64,000 nucleotides of DNA. It comes from Methanomicrobia archaeon (GTDB lineage Archaea > Halobacteriota > Bog-38 > Methanoflorentales > Methanoflorentaceae). The stretch covers positions 1 through 64,000 of the forward strand of contig JACWML010000003.1 in NCBI GenBank assembly GCA_015661395.1. The letters are read 5' to 3'. The notes below the pieces were generated by a model. That model was not told the origin of the DNA and ran no database searches. It was given only the letters and a program-made list of their open reading frames with translations. Both the position numbers and the translations under genes were made by a program. This document shows, piece after piece, positions 52,529 to 61,026 of the stretch (within the stretch, counting starts at the first letter, position 1; the number at the start of each line of letters is the position of its first letter).

Positions 52529-52828
52529 TTACTTCCTACGCAGCATCACCAAATACGCAACAGCCAACAGCCCTACTACCGCGGGGAAGATCTCAAAGCC
52601 CGGCAAGCCAAGGAATCCTCCGCTCGCTGTTGCTGACGCCGCCGCCGCTGTCGTCGTTGTAGTCGCGTTCGCCGTCGCCGTTTTAGTCGCGTTCGCCGTC
52701 GCCGTTTTAGTCGCGTTCGCCGTCGCCGTGCTCGTCTGCGTTTGCGCGAAAGCTATACTCGACGCTCCGACAATAGAGAGAATCATTGCGGTTGCCACTA
52801 TAGCAGAAAAAAGCTTCTTACTGACCAT
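52529..52828 (-). CDS. PGF-CTERM protein lacking the fasciclin domain
   Basis: The 99 residues contain the same signal peptide as the fasciclin neighbours (KKLFSAIVATAMILSIVGAS), a low-complexity spacer of three TATANATK-type repeats, and the same GGFLGLPGFEIFPAVVGLL sorting tail. The whole fasciclin domain is absent. The spacer is encoded by a 24-bp tandem repeat (52661-52728). N-A-T sequons in each repeat would allow heavy glycosylation, so the mature form could be a short lipid-anchored glycopeptide. Promoter and terminator are both intact, which argues against simple decay. Confidence 0.8.
   Translation of the reverse strand: MVSKKLFSAIVATAMILSIVGASSIAFAQTQTSTATANATKTATANATKTATANATTTTTAAAASATASGGFLGLPGFEIFPAVVGLLAVAYLVMLRRK
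52661..52728 (-). repeat. 24-bp tandem repeat coding for NATKTATA
   Basis: The unit AGTCGCGTTCGCCGTCGCCG plus TTTT occurs twice in full and once nearly in full. Each unit encodes eight residues with one N-glycosylation sequon. Copy-number variation between strains is likely. Confidence 0.8.
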
Positions 52829-52880
52829 TTTTCACCTCCAATATAAACCTAGCTTACGTAGACTCATGATTTCACATGCG

Positions 52881-52893
52881 CAATAAACTTTGC
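52881..52893 (-). promoter_or_regulatory. TATA-type promoter of the middle PGF-CTERM gene
   Basis: GCAAAGTTTATTG begins 53 bp before the start, at the same distance as in the first gene, with the same flanking GCGCATGTGAAATCATGAG. Confidence 0.6.
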
Positions 52894-53013
52894 TTCTCGC
52901 GTTTCTAGGCGCAACTTAGGTATGCTACAGCAAACAGCCGTGCTATCGCGCACAACCTTCACAATCAGTTAGTTAGCCGACCCGGGCTGATGTATGTTTC
53001 GTAGTTTTGGAAT

Positions 53014-53062
53014 CAGAAAAAAAAGAAATAAAGGGGCGAGTCCAGCCGAGTGCTAGGCTCAC
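53014..53062 (-). terminator. Hairpin plus T-tract after the third gene
   Basis: On the minus strand GAGCC-TAGC-ACTCG-GCTG-GACTC forms a stem with a G-U pair and is followed by GCCCCTTTATTTC and then eight T residues. The stem differs from the middle copy by a change that keeps pairing. Confidence 0.7.
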
Positions 53063-53082
53063 CACAGATAGAGTTCAGGTTG

Positions 53083-53715
53083 TTACTTCTTGCGCCGCAT
53101 CACCAAATACGCAACAGCCAACAGCCCTACTACCGCGGGGAAGATCTCAAAGCCCGGCAAGCCAAGGAACCCTCCGCTCGCTGTGGCTGACGCCGTCGTA
53201 GTCGTTGTGGACGGTGGTACCAATACGCTGTCGATGACGTCGATCACGCCGTTCGTTGCGTTAATGTTCTTAGTTACTATTGTTGCGTTGTAGCCGTTGC
53301 TGAACTGCACCTTTGTGCCGTTTACGGTATATGTGAGCGTGTTGCCTGCGAGCGTTGTGACTGTGCCGTTCTTCGTAAAGTTGGCTGTGCCGTTTATTAC
53401 GTGGTTTCTTAGAATCTGTGTAAGCAACGGCGTGTCATTCTTCAAGTCGGCGATCGTCGTCGTCGTGTTGTTGAGCTTTGCGAAAGCAGCGTTGTCCGGT
53501 GCAAGAACAGTGTACTTTGCAGTCGTATTGTTCAGCATCTCTGTCAAGTTCGCCTGCTTAAGGAAACTCACTAACGTTGACAAATCTGAGGTACTAGCTG
53601 CCGTTTGCGTAATCGTATTGGTTGGCGTTTGCGCGAAAGCTATACTCGACGCTCCGACAATAGAGAGAATCATTGCGGTTGCCACTATAGCAGAAAAAAG
53701 CTTCTTACTGACCAT
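53083..53715 (-). CDS. Fasciclin-domain surface protein with PGF-CTERM anchor
   Basis: This 210-residue paralogue of the 51624 gene has signal KKLFSAIVATAMILSIVGAS, fasciclin motifs STLVSFLKQANLTEMLNN, YTVLAPDNAAFAKLNNTT, LRNHVINGTANFTKNG and INATNGVIDVIDSVLVPPST, and the tail GGFLGLPGFEIFPAVVGLL ending RRKK. Its N- and C-terminal coding sequence is closer to the domain-less middle gene than to the first gene, which suggests that the middle gene arose from it by internal deletion, or that the ends are homogenised by gene conversion. It is exported and lipid-anchored. Confidence 0.93.
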   Translation of the reverse strand: MVSKKLFSAIVATAMILSIVGASSIAFAQTPTNTITQTAASTSDLSTLVSFLKQANLTEMLNNTTAKYTVLAPDNAAFAKLNNTTTTIADLKNDTPLLTQILRNHVINGTANFTKNGTVTTLAGNTLTYTVNGTKVQFSNGYNATIVTKNINATNGVIDVIDSVLVPPSTTTTTASATASGGFLGLPGFEIFPAVVGLLAVAYLVMRRKK

Positions 53716-53760
53716 TTTTCACCTCCAAAATAGTTCGAATTCTTCTACGAGATTTGCTAT

Positions 53761-53774
53761 GCAATAAATTTTGC
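53761..53774 (-). promoter_or_regulatory. TATA-type promoter of the third fasciclin gene
   Basis: GCAAAATTTATTGC begins 46 bp before the start codon, the same element as before the other two genes with one base changed. Confidence 0.55.
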
Positions 53775-53905
53775 TTTTTCACCTTGTCCGTCTCCCTTGT
53801 CTCAAGACGATCCAATTTGAGCCTCCAGTGACCTCGTGAGAATTCGGCCGGGGTTAGTAACTCAAAAATCGCTCGAGCGAGACGTCACTTTTTAAACAAG
53901 CTGAA

Positions 53906-53956
53906 GCAATAAAATCTTTTTGGTCTGACTTGTGGTGCGGCAAAAAAGATTATTGC
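53906..53956. repeat. Imperfect 15-bp inverted repeat upstream of hsp20
   Basis: GCAATAAAATCTTTTT (53906-53921) and AAAAAAGATTATTGC (53942-53956) pair with one bulged base across a 20-nt loop. Each arm contains a TTATTGC-like core similar to the fasciclin promoters, but in opposite directions. It lies in a 400-bp gap (53716-54123) that otherwise shows only a TATA-like TTTTATATC at about 54083, probably for hsp20. Confidence 0.55.
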
Positions 53957-54123
53957 ACGCGCGAATCGCGCTAATATTGCATCTTAGCTATTTTCCATTT
54001 CCGCCCCAAAGACGCTGTGCTGGCATAAGTTCAGTCAGAAATGCCGCGTAATACGTGACTGACAGCACAAATAGCATATTGTTTTATATCTGCACTGAGC
54101 TAAAGAAGTGCGGAGAAGTTGAC

Positions 54124-54534
54124 ATGTCTTGGAAGGAAATAAGCCCGCTGAGCAATATCCGTAGCAAGATGGATGGGCTCTTGGAGGATGACCACGACGA
54201 GTATGTAGGACCAATGACCTCAACGCCGCCCGTCGACCTCATCGACCTCCCTGGGGAAATCGTTGTTTTGGTTGATCTTCCAGGAGTTAGCAAGGACGAC
54301 GTCAGGCTTGAAGGCAGCAGCGACATGGTAGAAATCACGGCGGAACGAACTTCAAAATATGAAGATGACGAACATCTCATAAAGGAACGCACGCCTCGCG
54401 AATATTACCGCTCCATCAAGCTCCCGACGACCATCGATGATGCTGCCGCTCGCGCAAGCTTCTTCAATGGCGTGCTCGAAGTTCACCTGCCAAAGATTGG
54501 AATCGCTGACAAGAAGCTTATTTCTATCGAGTAA
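54124..54534 (+). CDS. hsp20: Small heat-shock protein Hsp20
   Basis: Hsp20 is an ATP-independent chaperone that holds unfolding proteins. The alpha-crystallin domain is visible: PVDLIDLPGEIVVLVDLPGV, VRLEGSSDMVEITAERTSKY, RTPREYYRSIKLPTTIDDAA and ARASFFNGVLEVHLPKIG (the N-G-V-L-E motif). I take the ATG at 54124 (136 residues), with GCGGAG upstream, rather than the track's GTG at 54055, whose extra residues (TDSTNSILFYICTELKKC) span the TATA region. The C-terminal I-x-I motif appears as KLISIE. It stands alone. Confidence 0.93.
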   Translation: MSWKEISPLSNIRSKMDGLLEDDHDEYVGPMTSTPPVDLIDLPGEIVVLVDLPGVSKDDVRLEGSSDMVEITAERTSKYEDDEHLIKERTPREYYRSIKLPTTIDDAAARASFFNGVLEVHLPKIGIADKKLISIE

Positions 54535-54692
54535 GCCAGCTTATGGCTGAAGCGGATTGACGGCATCAGACAGGTTCTCTCTTCATCTTGTGCTCAGTGG
54601 GGGTAACTCTCATCATGCGCCGTCGCACCGAGATATGAGCTATTTAGACGATAAATATTCCTTCTGGGACTGGCGATGAGTGCAGGCCGCTT

Positions 54693-55457
54693 GTGATTCG
54701 CGTGAGAATTGAGGCATTTACGGTCGATAATGTTCCTCGTGTCAAAGATGGGGACGACATAACAGATTTTTTGCAGAACGCTGACCTTTGCGACGGGGAT
54801 GTCGTTGTCATTGCCTCCACGATAATCTCAAAGGCTGAGGGGCTGATGCAGCGTTTGGAAACTTTCTCCCCCAGTGAGCGGGCTCATCAAATCGCTGGAA
54901 GACTTCACGAGGATCCCCGCTTCATCGAAGCCGTGCTCGGCGAATCCACTGAGACGCTGATCGAGAACCCGTTCTTTCTCGTTGTGAGCAAGTTTGGCCA
55001 GGTGTGTGTCAATGCTGGGTTGGATCGCTCAAACGTGGCCGAAGGTTTTGTTTTGCTCCTTCCACACGACCCCTCTGAAAATGCACGTCAGCTACGCGAT
55101 CGAATAAAAGAACGGTTTGGCAAAAACGTGGCTGTGATCATCACGGATACCTGCGGTAGGTCTTTTCGCGAAGGACAAACCGGCGTCGGCATAGGGTTTG
55201 CCGGAATTGCTGCGATGAAGGACTGGCGCGGCGTGAAAGACCTTGAGGGGAAAGTGCTAGAAATAACCAACGAAGGTGTTGGTGACGAAATAGCTGGTCT
55301 GGCCAACCTCATGATGGGGGAGGCAGCAGGGGGTACTCCGATCGTTATCGTGCGGGGTATCAGCTATGAGGATCGCGACTGTCCAGTATTTCGCTCTGAA
55401 GAAACGGATATAATAAGGCAAGCAATTCGGGATGCAAATAGGCAGAGCAAAGCGTAG
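54693..55457 (+). CDS. cofE: Coenzyme F420-0:L-glutamate ligase
   Basis: CofE adds glutamates to F420-0 with GTP, making the mature methanogen coenzyme. The 254-residue protein has VVVIASTIISKAEGLMQ, VCVNAGLDRSNVAEGFVLLL, VAVIITDTCGRSFREGQTGV and GIGFAGIAAMKDWRG, all diagnostic of the archaeal enzyme. GTG is the start. The length matches the stand-alone archaeal form (no FMN-reductase domain as in actinobacterial FbiB). Its presence is the best marker here for an F420-using archaeon. Confidence 0.96.
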   Translation: MIRVRIEAFTVDNVPRVKDGDDITDFLQNADLCDGDVVVIASTIISKAEGLMQRLETFSPSERAHQIAGRLHEDPRFIEAVLGESTETLIENPFFLVVSKFGQVCVNAGLDRSNVAEGFVLLLPHDPSENARQLRDRIKERFGKNVAVIITDTCGRSFREGQTGVGIGFAGIAAMKDWRGVKDLEGKVLEITNEGVGDEIAGLANLMMGEAAGGTPIVIVRGISYEDRDCPVFRSEETDIIRQAIRDANRQSKA

Positions 55458-55573
55458 CCAGTGCAACCAGCAGCACCGTCTCTCTGGGCTCGTCCAAAAT
55501 AAGCCCAGGTGTAACCGCCGCTTGCACAAATTCAGCACTCAAAGTCCCGCAACTTACGGTCGGAGGATGCAAA

Positions 55574-56077
55574 TTGGAATCCACTCAGCGGCCACAACGA
55601 GATAATCTAGTAGTACGAGAATCAACCTTAGACGATTTGCAATGCATTTTGGAGCTGTACGCCCAACTCTTCTCAAACACGGATCAGGCTTCAGAGAACA
55701 GAAAAGAGCGGCTCTCCTCACATTATGAGGCATTTTCGGAGATCAAACGAAGCCCGGGCAGCTATGTGTTTGTGGCAGAATCAGCTCGGGCTATTGTCGG
55801 AACTATAGCGATCTCAATCATCCCTAACCTGTCACATTGTGGCAGGCCTTGGGCAGTTATTGAGAACGTCGTGGTGGACGAACGAGCTCGAAAGTCGAGC
55901 ATTGGTGCGGCATTGATGCAACACGCTATAGGCCTTGCGCGAGCTCGAGGATGTTTTCGCGTGATTCTCTCAAGCAGCGTGCACAGAGAGGGTAGCCATA
56001 AGTTTTACCAGAGACTCGGGTTAGAAGCTTTTGGCTACAGTTTCAACGTGCACTTTCCGCCAGCTGGAAAGGCGTAA
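55574..56077 (+). CDS. GNAT-family N-acetyltransferase
   Basis: This 167-residue protein has the acetyl-CoA site AVIENVVVDERARKSSIGAA (motif A, with K-S-S-I-G in place of R-x-x-G-x-G/A), LMQHAIGLARARGCFRVILS and FYQRLGLEAFGY (motif B). The start is a TTG supported by GGAGG eight bases upstream. Substrate unknown; small GNATs acetylate amino acids, antibiotics, sugars or protein N-termini. It follows cofE on the same strand after about 115 bp, so co-transcription is possible but not obvious. Confidence 0.88.
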   Translation: MESTQRPQRDNLVVRESTLDDLQCILELYAQLFSNTDQASENRKERLSSHYEAFSEIKRSPGSYVFVAESARAIVGTIAISIIPNLSHCGRPWAVIENVVVDERARKSSIGAALMQHAIGLARARGCFRVILSSSVHREGSHKFYQRLGLEAFGYSFNVHFPPAGKA

Positions 56078-56174
56078 GCATAGCCCTATATGGGTGTGCT
56101 ACAGTCCCACTCCATTCAAGAGACGGTGATTTTGGTCTGCGCTCCAAAATACGTATTCTCGCGCAAAAACAGAG

Positions 56175-56246
56175 CGTCCCGGCCGGGATTTGAACCCGAG
56201 TCTTGAGCTCCGCAGGCTCATAGGATATCCACTACCCCACCAGGAC
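56175..56246 (-). tRNA. tRNA-Arg (anticodon GCG)
   Basis: A complete cloverleaf reads on the minus strand. The acceptor GTCCTGG pairs with CCGGGAC (one U-G), with a G discriminator and no encoded CCA. The anticodon stem TGAGC / GCTCA has loop CTGCGGA, giving anticodon GCG (reads CGC/CGU, arginine). The T-arm has loop TTCAAAT with stem TCGGG / CCCGG. A TATA element lies in the correct place upstream. No intron. Confidence 0.95.
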
Positions 56247-56269
56247 TCGCGTATCTCTATGTGCTTAAG

Positions 56270-56280
56270 GGTATAAATCG
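56270..56280 (-). promoter_or_regulatory. TATA box of tRNA-Arg
   Basis: CGATTTATACC on the minus strand lies 24-34 bp before the tRNA 5' end, the normal position for an archaeal stable-RNA promoter. It sits only 5 bp downstream of the leuB stop. Confidence 0.7.
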
Positions 56281-56284
56281 GTAT

Positions 56285-57424
56285 TCAATCTGAGCGGTGG
56301 GGCCCTTCAACGTATCTCGCTATGTCACTACCGACTTCTGATGTGGTCGAGGTGCCACCTAGGTCAAACGTTCGCACTTTGTGTTCGCGCAGGTTGCGTT
56401 GAATAGCGTTCATAACGCCGTTTGCAGCTTGTATTTCACCAAGACTCTCAAGGAGCATTGCCCCTGCCCAAATCGTAGCAATCGGGTTGACTTTGTTGAG
56501 ACCCCTATATTTTGGCGCCGATCCGTGAATTGGTTCAAACATTGACGTTCCTTCAGGGTTTATGTTGCCGCCCGGAGCAAGCCCTAGTCCCCCTTGCACC
56601 ATAGCCCCTAGGTCCGTTATGATATCGCCAAACAAGTTCGGAGCTACAACGACGTCAAACCATTCAGGATTCTTCACCAGCCACATCGTCATTGCGTCCA
56701 CAAGGTTGAAATCGGTCTTAACTTCTGGATAACGCAAGGCCGTTTCGGTGAATATTTCACGCCAGAAGCCATAAATGTCCGTCATCGCATTCATCTTGTC
56801 GACGCTCGACAGGTGCTTCCCTCTTCGAGTGGCCAGCTCAAAAGCGTACCGCATAACGCGCTTGGTGCCCTCAGCTGATATTAGCCCCAGCTGATAGGCT
56901 ATTTCGTCGCTATTAGAGTCGATGTCAAGGCCGAACTTTACGCTGTATAGGTTGCGGGTTACATCTGCATCGTGGTGGGTGCTGCCTTTCTTGGCACGGC
57001 CTCCCACTCCCACGTAGAGATCTTCAGAGTTCTCGCGCACTACCACATAATCAATATCGTCAGGGCCTTTGTCTCGAATTGGTGTCTCTACGCCTTCTAG
57101 CAGCCTAATAGGGCGGAGATTTATGTATTGATCGAAGTAGAACCTCAGTGCGAAGAGTATTCCGCGCTCGAGGACTCCAGGGGGGACGCGCGCGTCGCCG
57201 ACCGAGCCGAGGTAGATAGCGCGATAGTCGCTCAGCTCTTTGAGTGCATCTTCTGACAAAAGCTCTCCTGTTGCGAGATAATGCTCTGCTCCGTACGGGT
57301 ACTCTTTCCACTCGATATCGAACCCGTAGGTACGGCCGGCTGCTTCGAGAGTCTTTTTCCCTTCGGCGATGACCTCTGGTCCGACGCCGTCTCCAGCGAT
57401 TACCGGGATTTTGTACGTCTTCAT
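56285..57424 (-). CDS. leuB: 3-Isopropylmalate dehydrogenase
   Basis: LeuB oxidises and decarboxylates 3-isopropylmalate in leucine synthesis. From the ATG at 57424 it has 379 residues: [39 protein letters not shown] (substrate arginines), [35 protein letters not shown] and [20 protein letters not shown] (metal aspartates), then the NAD site [20 protein letters not shown]. The track start (57511) adds 29 residues inside leuD. Homoisocitrate or isocitrate use is possible in this family, but leuC and leuD next door favour leucine. It is the last gene of leuC-leuD-leuB. Confidence 0.9.
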   Translation of the reverse strand: MKTYKIPVIAGDGVGPEVIAEGKKTLEAAGRTYGFDIEWKEYPYGAEHYLATGELLSEDALKELSDYRAIYLGSVGDARVPPGVLERGILFALRFYFDQYINLRPIRLLEGVETPIRDKGPDDIDYVVVRENSEDLYVGVGGRAKKGSTHHDADVTRNLYSVKFGLDIDSNSDEIAYQLGLISAEGTKRVMRYAFELATRRGKHLSSVDKMNAMTDIYGFWREIFTETALRYPEVKTDFNLVDAMTMWLVKNPEWFDVVVAPNLFGDIITDLGAMVQGGLGLAPGGNINPEGTSMFEPIHGSAPKYRGLNKVNPIATIWAGAMLLESLGEIQAANGVMNAIQRNLREHKVRTFDLGGTSTTSEVGSDIARYVEGPHRSD

Positions 57425-57464
57425 TTTGGCTTCACCATAAGTGTTCAAGAAGCAGTGGAACCGG

Positions 57465-58007
57465 TCACCACGACAAATCCGTCTCAGTTTCGCGGCGCTC
57501 ACGCTTTTCAAGCTGCGTGCCGCTTTTTACGTATTCGACGAGTCCGCCGGCTTCTATGATATTCTTTATAAACGGCGGAAAAGGCGTTATCGCATATTCC
57601 TTTTTATTAGTCTCATCGTAGATGCTGCCCTTTTCCAAATCGACGTGCAGAATATCTCCGTCCTCGATTTCGGTTGTGTCGCATTCGACGACAGGCAGCC
57701 CGATGTTTATGGCATTTCGAAAAAAGATCCGTGCGAACGAACGTGCAATCACGATGCTGACCTTATCTCGTAAAGCCAAAGGCGCGTGCTCTCTTGAGGA
57801 ACCGCAGCCGAAGTTCTCCCCAGCGACGACGATGTCGCCTTTGATGACTTGGTGAGCAAAGTTGGGGCGGACGTTTTCGAACGCGTGCTTTGCGAGATCT
57901 TGTGACGAGTTGAGCACGAGATACTTGCCCGGAATGATGGCATCTGTGTCAATGTTATCGCCAAACTTCCAAGCTGTACCCGTAATGCCCCCTTTGGGTC
58001 CTACCAT
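57465..58007 (-). CDS. leuD: 3-Isopropylmalate dehydratase small subunit
   Basis: The 180-residue swivel domain of isopropylmalate isomerase contains [40 protein letters not shown] with [34 protein letters not shown], and [13 protein letters not shown]. The substrate-loop motif is YLVL, of the isopropylmalate type rather than the YLRT of methanogen homoaconitase. It forms the active enzyme with LeuC. The last 20 residues ([16 protein letters not shown]) are beyond the usual end. It lies 9 bases after leuC. Confidence 0.93.
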   Translation of the reverse strand: MVGPKGGITGTAWKFGDNIDTDAIIPGKYLVLNSSQDLAKHAFENVRPNFAHQVIKGDIVVAGENFGCGSSREHAPLALRDKVSIVIARSFARIFFRNAINIGLPVVECDTTEIEDGDILHVDLEKGSIYDETNKKEYAITPFPPFIKNIIEAGGLVEYVKSGTQLEKRERRETETDLSW

Positions 58008-58016
58008 GTTCCGCTC

Positions 58017-59261
58017 CTAATGCGACCTCGGATCGGTTATTTCGCCGCCGATCGCGGACGCTGCAGCTGTCGCCGGTGAACAGAGGTACACTGAAGCCCC
58101 CGGGCTTCCCTGTCTTCCCACGAAGTTTCTGTTTGAAGTGCTTAGACCCACCTCGCCGGGACCCAGTAACCCAAATGACCCACCCATACACGGTCCGCAA
58201 CACGGGGCCTCTACGAGCGCGCCGCTGTCGGTAAAGATATCCATAAGGCCCGTTTTAAGCGCTTTCTGGTACTCGGTTCTTGAAGCCGGAATGATGATCA
58301 TCCGGACTCCGCGTGCCACTGTCTCGCCTTCCAGCAACTCCGCAGCTGCTTTTAGATCTTCATAGCGACCGTTTGTGCACGAGCCAATAAAGACCTGGTC
58401 TACATGCTGCCCTTCGACGTCCGTGACAGGAACTACGTTGTCGACTTGGTGGGGCTTTGCGACCATCGGCACCATCTCAGTCGCAGCATAGCGTCGCACA
58501 ACTTTTGTCGCATCATCGTCTGAGCGCAAGGCAAAGTCTCCGCCGATTGCTCGTTCTTCTAAGAACGTGGCTGTCGTTTCGTCGGGGGCGATTATCCCCG
58601 TTTTTCCCCCCATCTCGATTGCCATGTTGCACACAGTCATCCTATTCGCGATGTCCATGTGCTTGACAGTGTCACCACGGAACTCACACGCTTGGTAGGT
58701 GGCGCCGTTTATGCCGATGTCGCCAACGATAGTGAGTATCAGATCTTTGGCATACACACGCCGTCCAAGTCTTCCATTAATATCGAATGTGAGGGTCTCT
58801 GGCACTTTGAACCAGAGCTTTCCCGAAGCAAGGGCCACCCCCATGTCGGTTGAGCCAACACCTGTCGCAAACGCTCCTAAGGCCCCGTACGTGCAGGTAT
58901 GTGAGTCAGCGCCGATGACGAGTTCCCCCGGAAGCACGTGCCCCTTTTCGACCATGACCTGGTGGCACACCCCCTCTTGCACATCATAGTTGAGGATCCC
59001 CTGTCTTTTTGCAAACTTCCGAAGCTCCAAGTGGTTGACTGCAGCGTCGATCGAGTCAGCAGGTACCTGGTGGTCAAAAAGCATGATTACTTTGGTGGGG
59101 TCCCATACCCGGTCGGTTATTTCGTAGAGGGTTTTTACTGCAAGAGGTCCCGTAATATCGTGAATCATAGCGACATCTATTGCAGCTTCGACAAAGTCAC
59201 CCGCTTTCACGGCTCTTCCCACAGATTTTGAGAATATCTTCTCGGAAATGGTCTGCCCCAT
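58017..59261 (-). CDS. leuC: 3-Isopropylmalate dehydratase large subunit
   Basis: LeuC carries the [4Fe-4S] cluster of isopropylmalate isomerase. From the ATG at 59261 (GAGGGGC upstream) it has 414 residues: [56 protein letters not shown] (first Fe-S cysteine), [20 protein letters not shown] and [20 protein letters not shown] (the C-x2-C pair). The archaeal/HacA-type length fits. The track start at 59396 lies upstream of the TATA box and is not credible; ATG 59279 (MRGKSS) is an alternative. First gene of the leucine operon. Confidence 0.93.
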   Translation of the reverse strand: MGQTISEKIFSKSVGRAVKAGDFVEAAIDVAMIHDITGPLAVKTLYEITDRVWDPTKVIMLFDHQVPADSIDAAVNHLELRKFAKRQGILNYDVQEGVCHQVMVEKGHVLPGELVIGADSHTCTYGALGAFATGVGSTDMGVALASGKLWFKVPETLTFDINGRLGRRVYAKDLILTIVGDIGINGATYQACEFRGDTVKHMDIANRMTVCNMAIEMGGKTGIIAPDETTATFLEERAIGGDFALRSDDDATKVVRRYAATEMVPMVAKPHQVDNVVPVTDVEGQHVDQVFIGSCTNGRYEDLKAAAELLEGETVARGVRMIIIPASRTEYQKALKTGLMDIFTDSGALVEAPCCGPCMGGSFGLLGPGEVGLSTSNRNFVGRQGSPGASVYLCSPATAAASAIGGEITDPRSH

Positions 59262-59320
59262 GCTCGATTTGCCCCTCATGCAAAAAACAACGCGTAGGCC
59301 GCTCTCATAACACGCGAAGA

Positions 59321-59331
59321 AAGTATAAAAA
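59321..59331 (-). promoter_or_regulatory. TATA box of leuCDB
   Basis: TTTTTATACTT on the minus strand lies 60-70 bp before the leuC ATG at 59261 and 42-52 bp before 59279. The predicted start of transcription is around 59296, leaving a short leader with the GAGGGGC ribosome site. Confidence 0.6.
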
Positions 59332-59502
59332 TATTTCATCGCGGAAAAAGGCTGCGCGCACGGTAACCGTGCGGCTATGATGTCCCGTTTTCTCAAGGGG
59401 CTTCTTTCCCCTCACTGTCTTGCTGGGGCGTCCTATGTGTCTGTATCTCGTTTGACAAAGTTATTAAGATAGGGGCGTGTACTACGGTAAGTGCAAGGAA
59501 AT

Positions 59503-60915
59503 ATGGACGCCCTCTCCGACGACCTGGCGAGCATCTACGAGCGCCTGACCACTACAATCTCAAAAGAGGAGTTCGCGGCTAGAGTGCGGCAGAAGGTGGA
59601 GGACATGTCGGGCTTGTGTGACGAGAAGACGGCGGCCCTGCTCGTCGCCCACGAGCTCGGTATCGACACGGTCGTGCAAATCGCACAAATTGATGCACAA
59701 ACGAGAACTGTCGCATTTGTTGGCAAGCTCACGCGTGTCTCTCCGACACGAGAGTTCTCCCGCGACGGCGATGTAGGATACGTTGCCAATCTCGTCGTGT
59801 CGGATGCAACGGGTTCAATTCGCGTAGTTTTGTGGAATGACCTCGCACAACACGTCGAAGAGCTTCAAGTTGGGCAGACTCTGAAGATTGCGGGAGTCGC
59901 GAGGGACGGGCCATATGGCATAGAAGTAAATGCACGAGAAATTGAGGTCGATGAATCGGTCGCTAAAACCGAAATGGAGCCTCCTAAGGGGACTGAGAGT
60001 ATCGCCGACCTCATCGCAGGGCTAAACGGGGTTGACGTGAGAGGGGTTATGCTCGAGGTTGACGCGGTGCGTACTTTTTCTAAGCGCGATGGTTCCGTTG
60101 GAAAGGTCACTAACGTGACGATAGGCGACGAAACGGGAAGGGTGCGCGTGACGCTTTGGGACGACATTGCTGAGAATGTGGCTGATTTTGTTTCGGGAGA
60201 CGTGCTCGACATCAAGAACGGGTATACCCGCGAGAGGTACGGACGGCTCGAAGTGCATGTAGGCAATCGGGGATCGCTCCAAAAAGGGACAGGGCATATT
60301 GAGTTCGTTGAGAAGATCATCTCTATTCGGGACGTCCAGGTGGAAATTCCATGTACCGTCGCAGGAATCATCGAAGAGGTTGGCGCGCTCCGCGAATTCA
60401 CTAGAAATAACGGCAGCGCAGGAAAAGTCAGAAACGTACTGGTGAGCGACGATACGGGTAAAATACGAGTCGCACTTTGGGGCGACAAAGCGCTAGCGCT
60501 CTCTGAAGAGGATACACAAAGCCAGATCACACTGCGCGATTGCATGCCGAAAAATGGGCTCAACAATCAGCTCGAACTGAGTGTAGACTGGAGAAGCGGC
60601 CTTTGCTTAGCAGATAAGAGCGGACGCGCCCAAAAAGAGCACGCGGCCCTGAAAGAAAGTGCTGATGCTGGCATTACCGGGACAGTAGTATCATCGGCTC
60701 TGGCCGTGTGTGTCGACAACGGGGTCGACTACGTGACTTTTGACAAAGCATTCGACAATCTGGAGCTCGCCGTCGGGGATGAGGTTATAGTTGTCGGTAT
60801 CAAAACGAACGACAAGTTTGAGGCGAAAAGCATATCAAAACCGCCCCAGGACGTGGCTTTGCGAAAGCTCGAGACAATCAAGCGAAGGCTCAAAGCGCTT
60901 CAATCATTCATTTGA
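59503..60915 (+). CDS. rpa: Single-stranded DNA-binding protein RPA (multi-OB-fold)
   Basis: RPA coats single-stranded DNA in replication, repair and recombination. Three clear OB folds are present: GKLTRVSPTREFSRDGDVGY to IRVVLWNDLA, GVMLEVDAVRTFSKRDGSVG to VRVTLWDDIA, and GIIEEVGALREFTRNNGSAG to IRVALWGDKA. A degenerate fourth lies near the C-terminus (GITGTVVSSALAVCVDNG). No zinc finger was seen. I use the ATG at 59503; the track GTG at 59491 adds MQGN. The gene is directly upstream of radA on the same strand, which suits a recombination pair. Confidence 0.92.
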   Translation: MDALSDDLASIYERLTTTISKEEFAARVRQKVEDMSGLCDEKTAALLVAHELGIDTVVQIAQIDAQTRTVAFVGKLTRVSPTREFSRDGDVGYVANLVVSDATGSIRVVLWNDLAQHVEELQVGQTLKIAGVARDGPYGIEVNAREIEVDESVAKTEMEPPKGTESIADLIAGLNGVDVRGVMLEVDAVRTFSKRDGSVGKVTNVTIGDETGRVRVTLWDDIAENVADFVSGDVLDIKNGYTRERYGRLEVHVGNRGSLQKGTGHIEFVEKIISIRDVQVEIPCTVAGIIEEVGALREFTRNNGSAGKVRNVLVSDDTGKIRVALWGDKALALSEEDTQSQITLRDCMPKNGLNNQLELSVDWRSGLCLADKSGRAQKEHAALKESADAGITGTVVSSALAVCVDNGVDYVTFDKAFDNLELAVGDEVIVVGIKTNDKFEAKSISKPPQDVALRKLETIKRRLKALQSFI

Positions 60916-61026
60916 TGGGCGGAAATGCGACAACACTTTCGCTCTGCACTCAAAAGTCTTTAGAAGGGAACAAGTGATTAGCGTACAGACTCTTCAAGGG
61001 TTGCGAAAAAAGGGGGGGTTGAGTAG

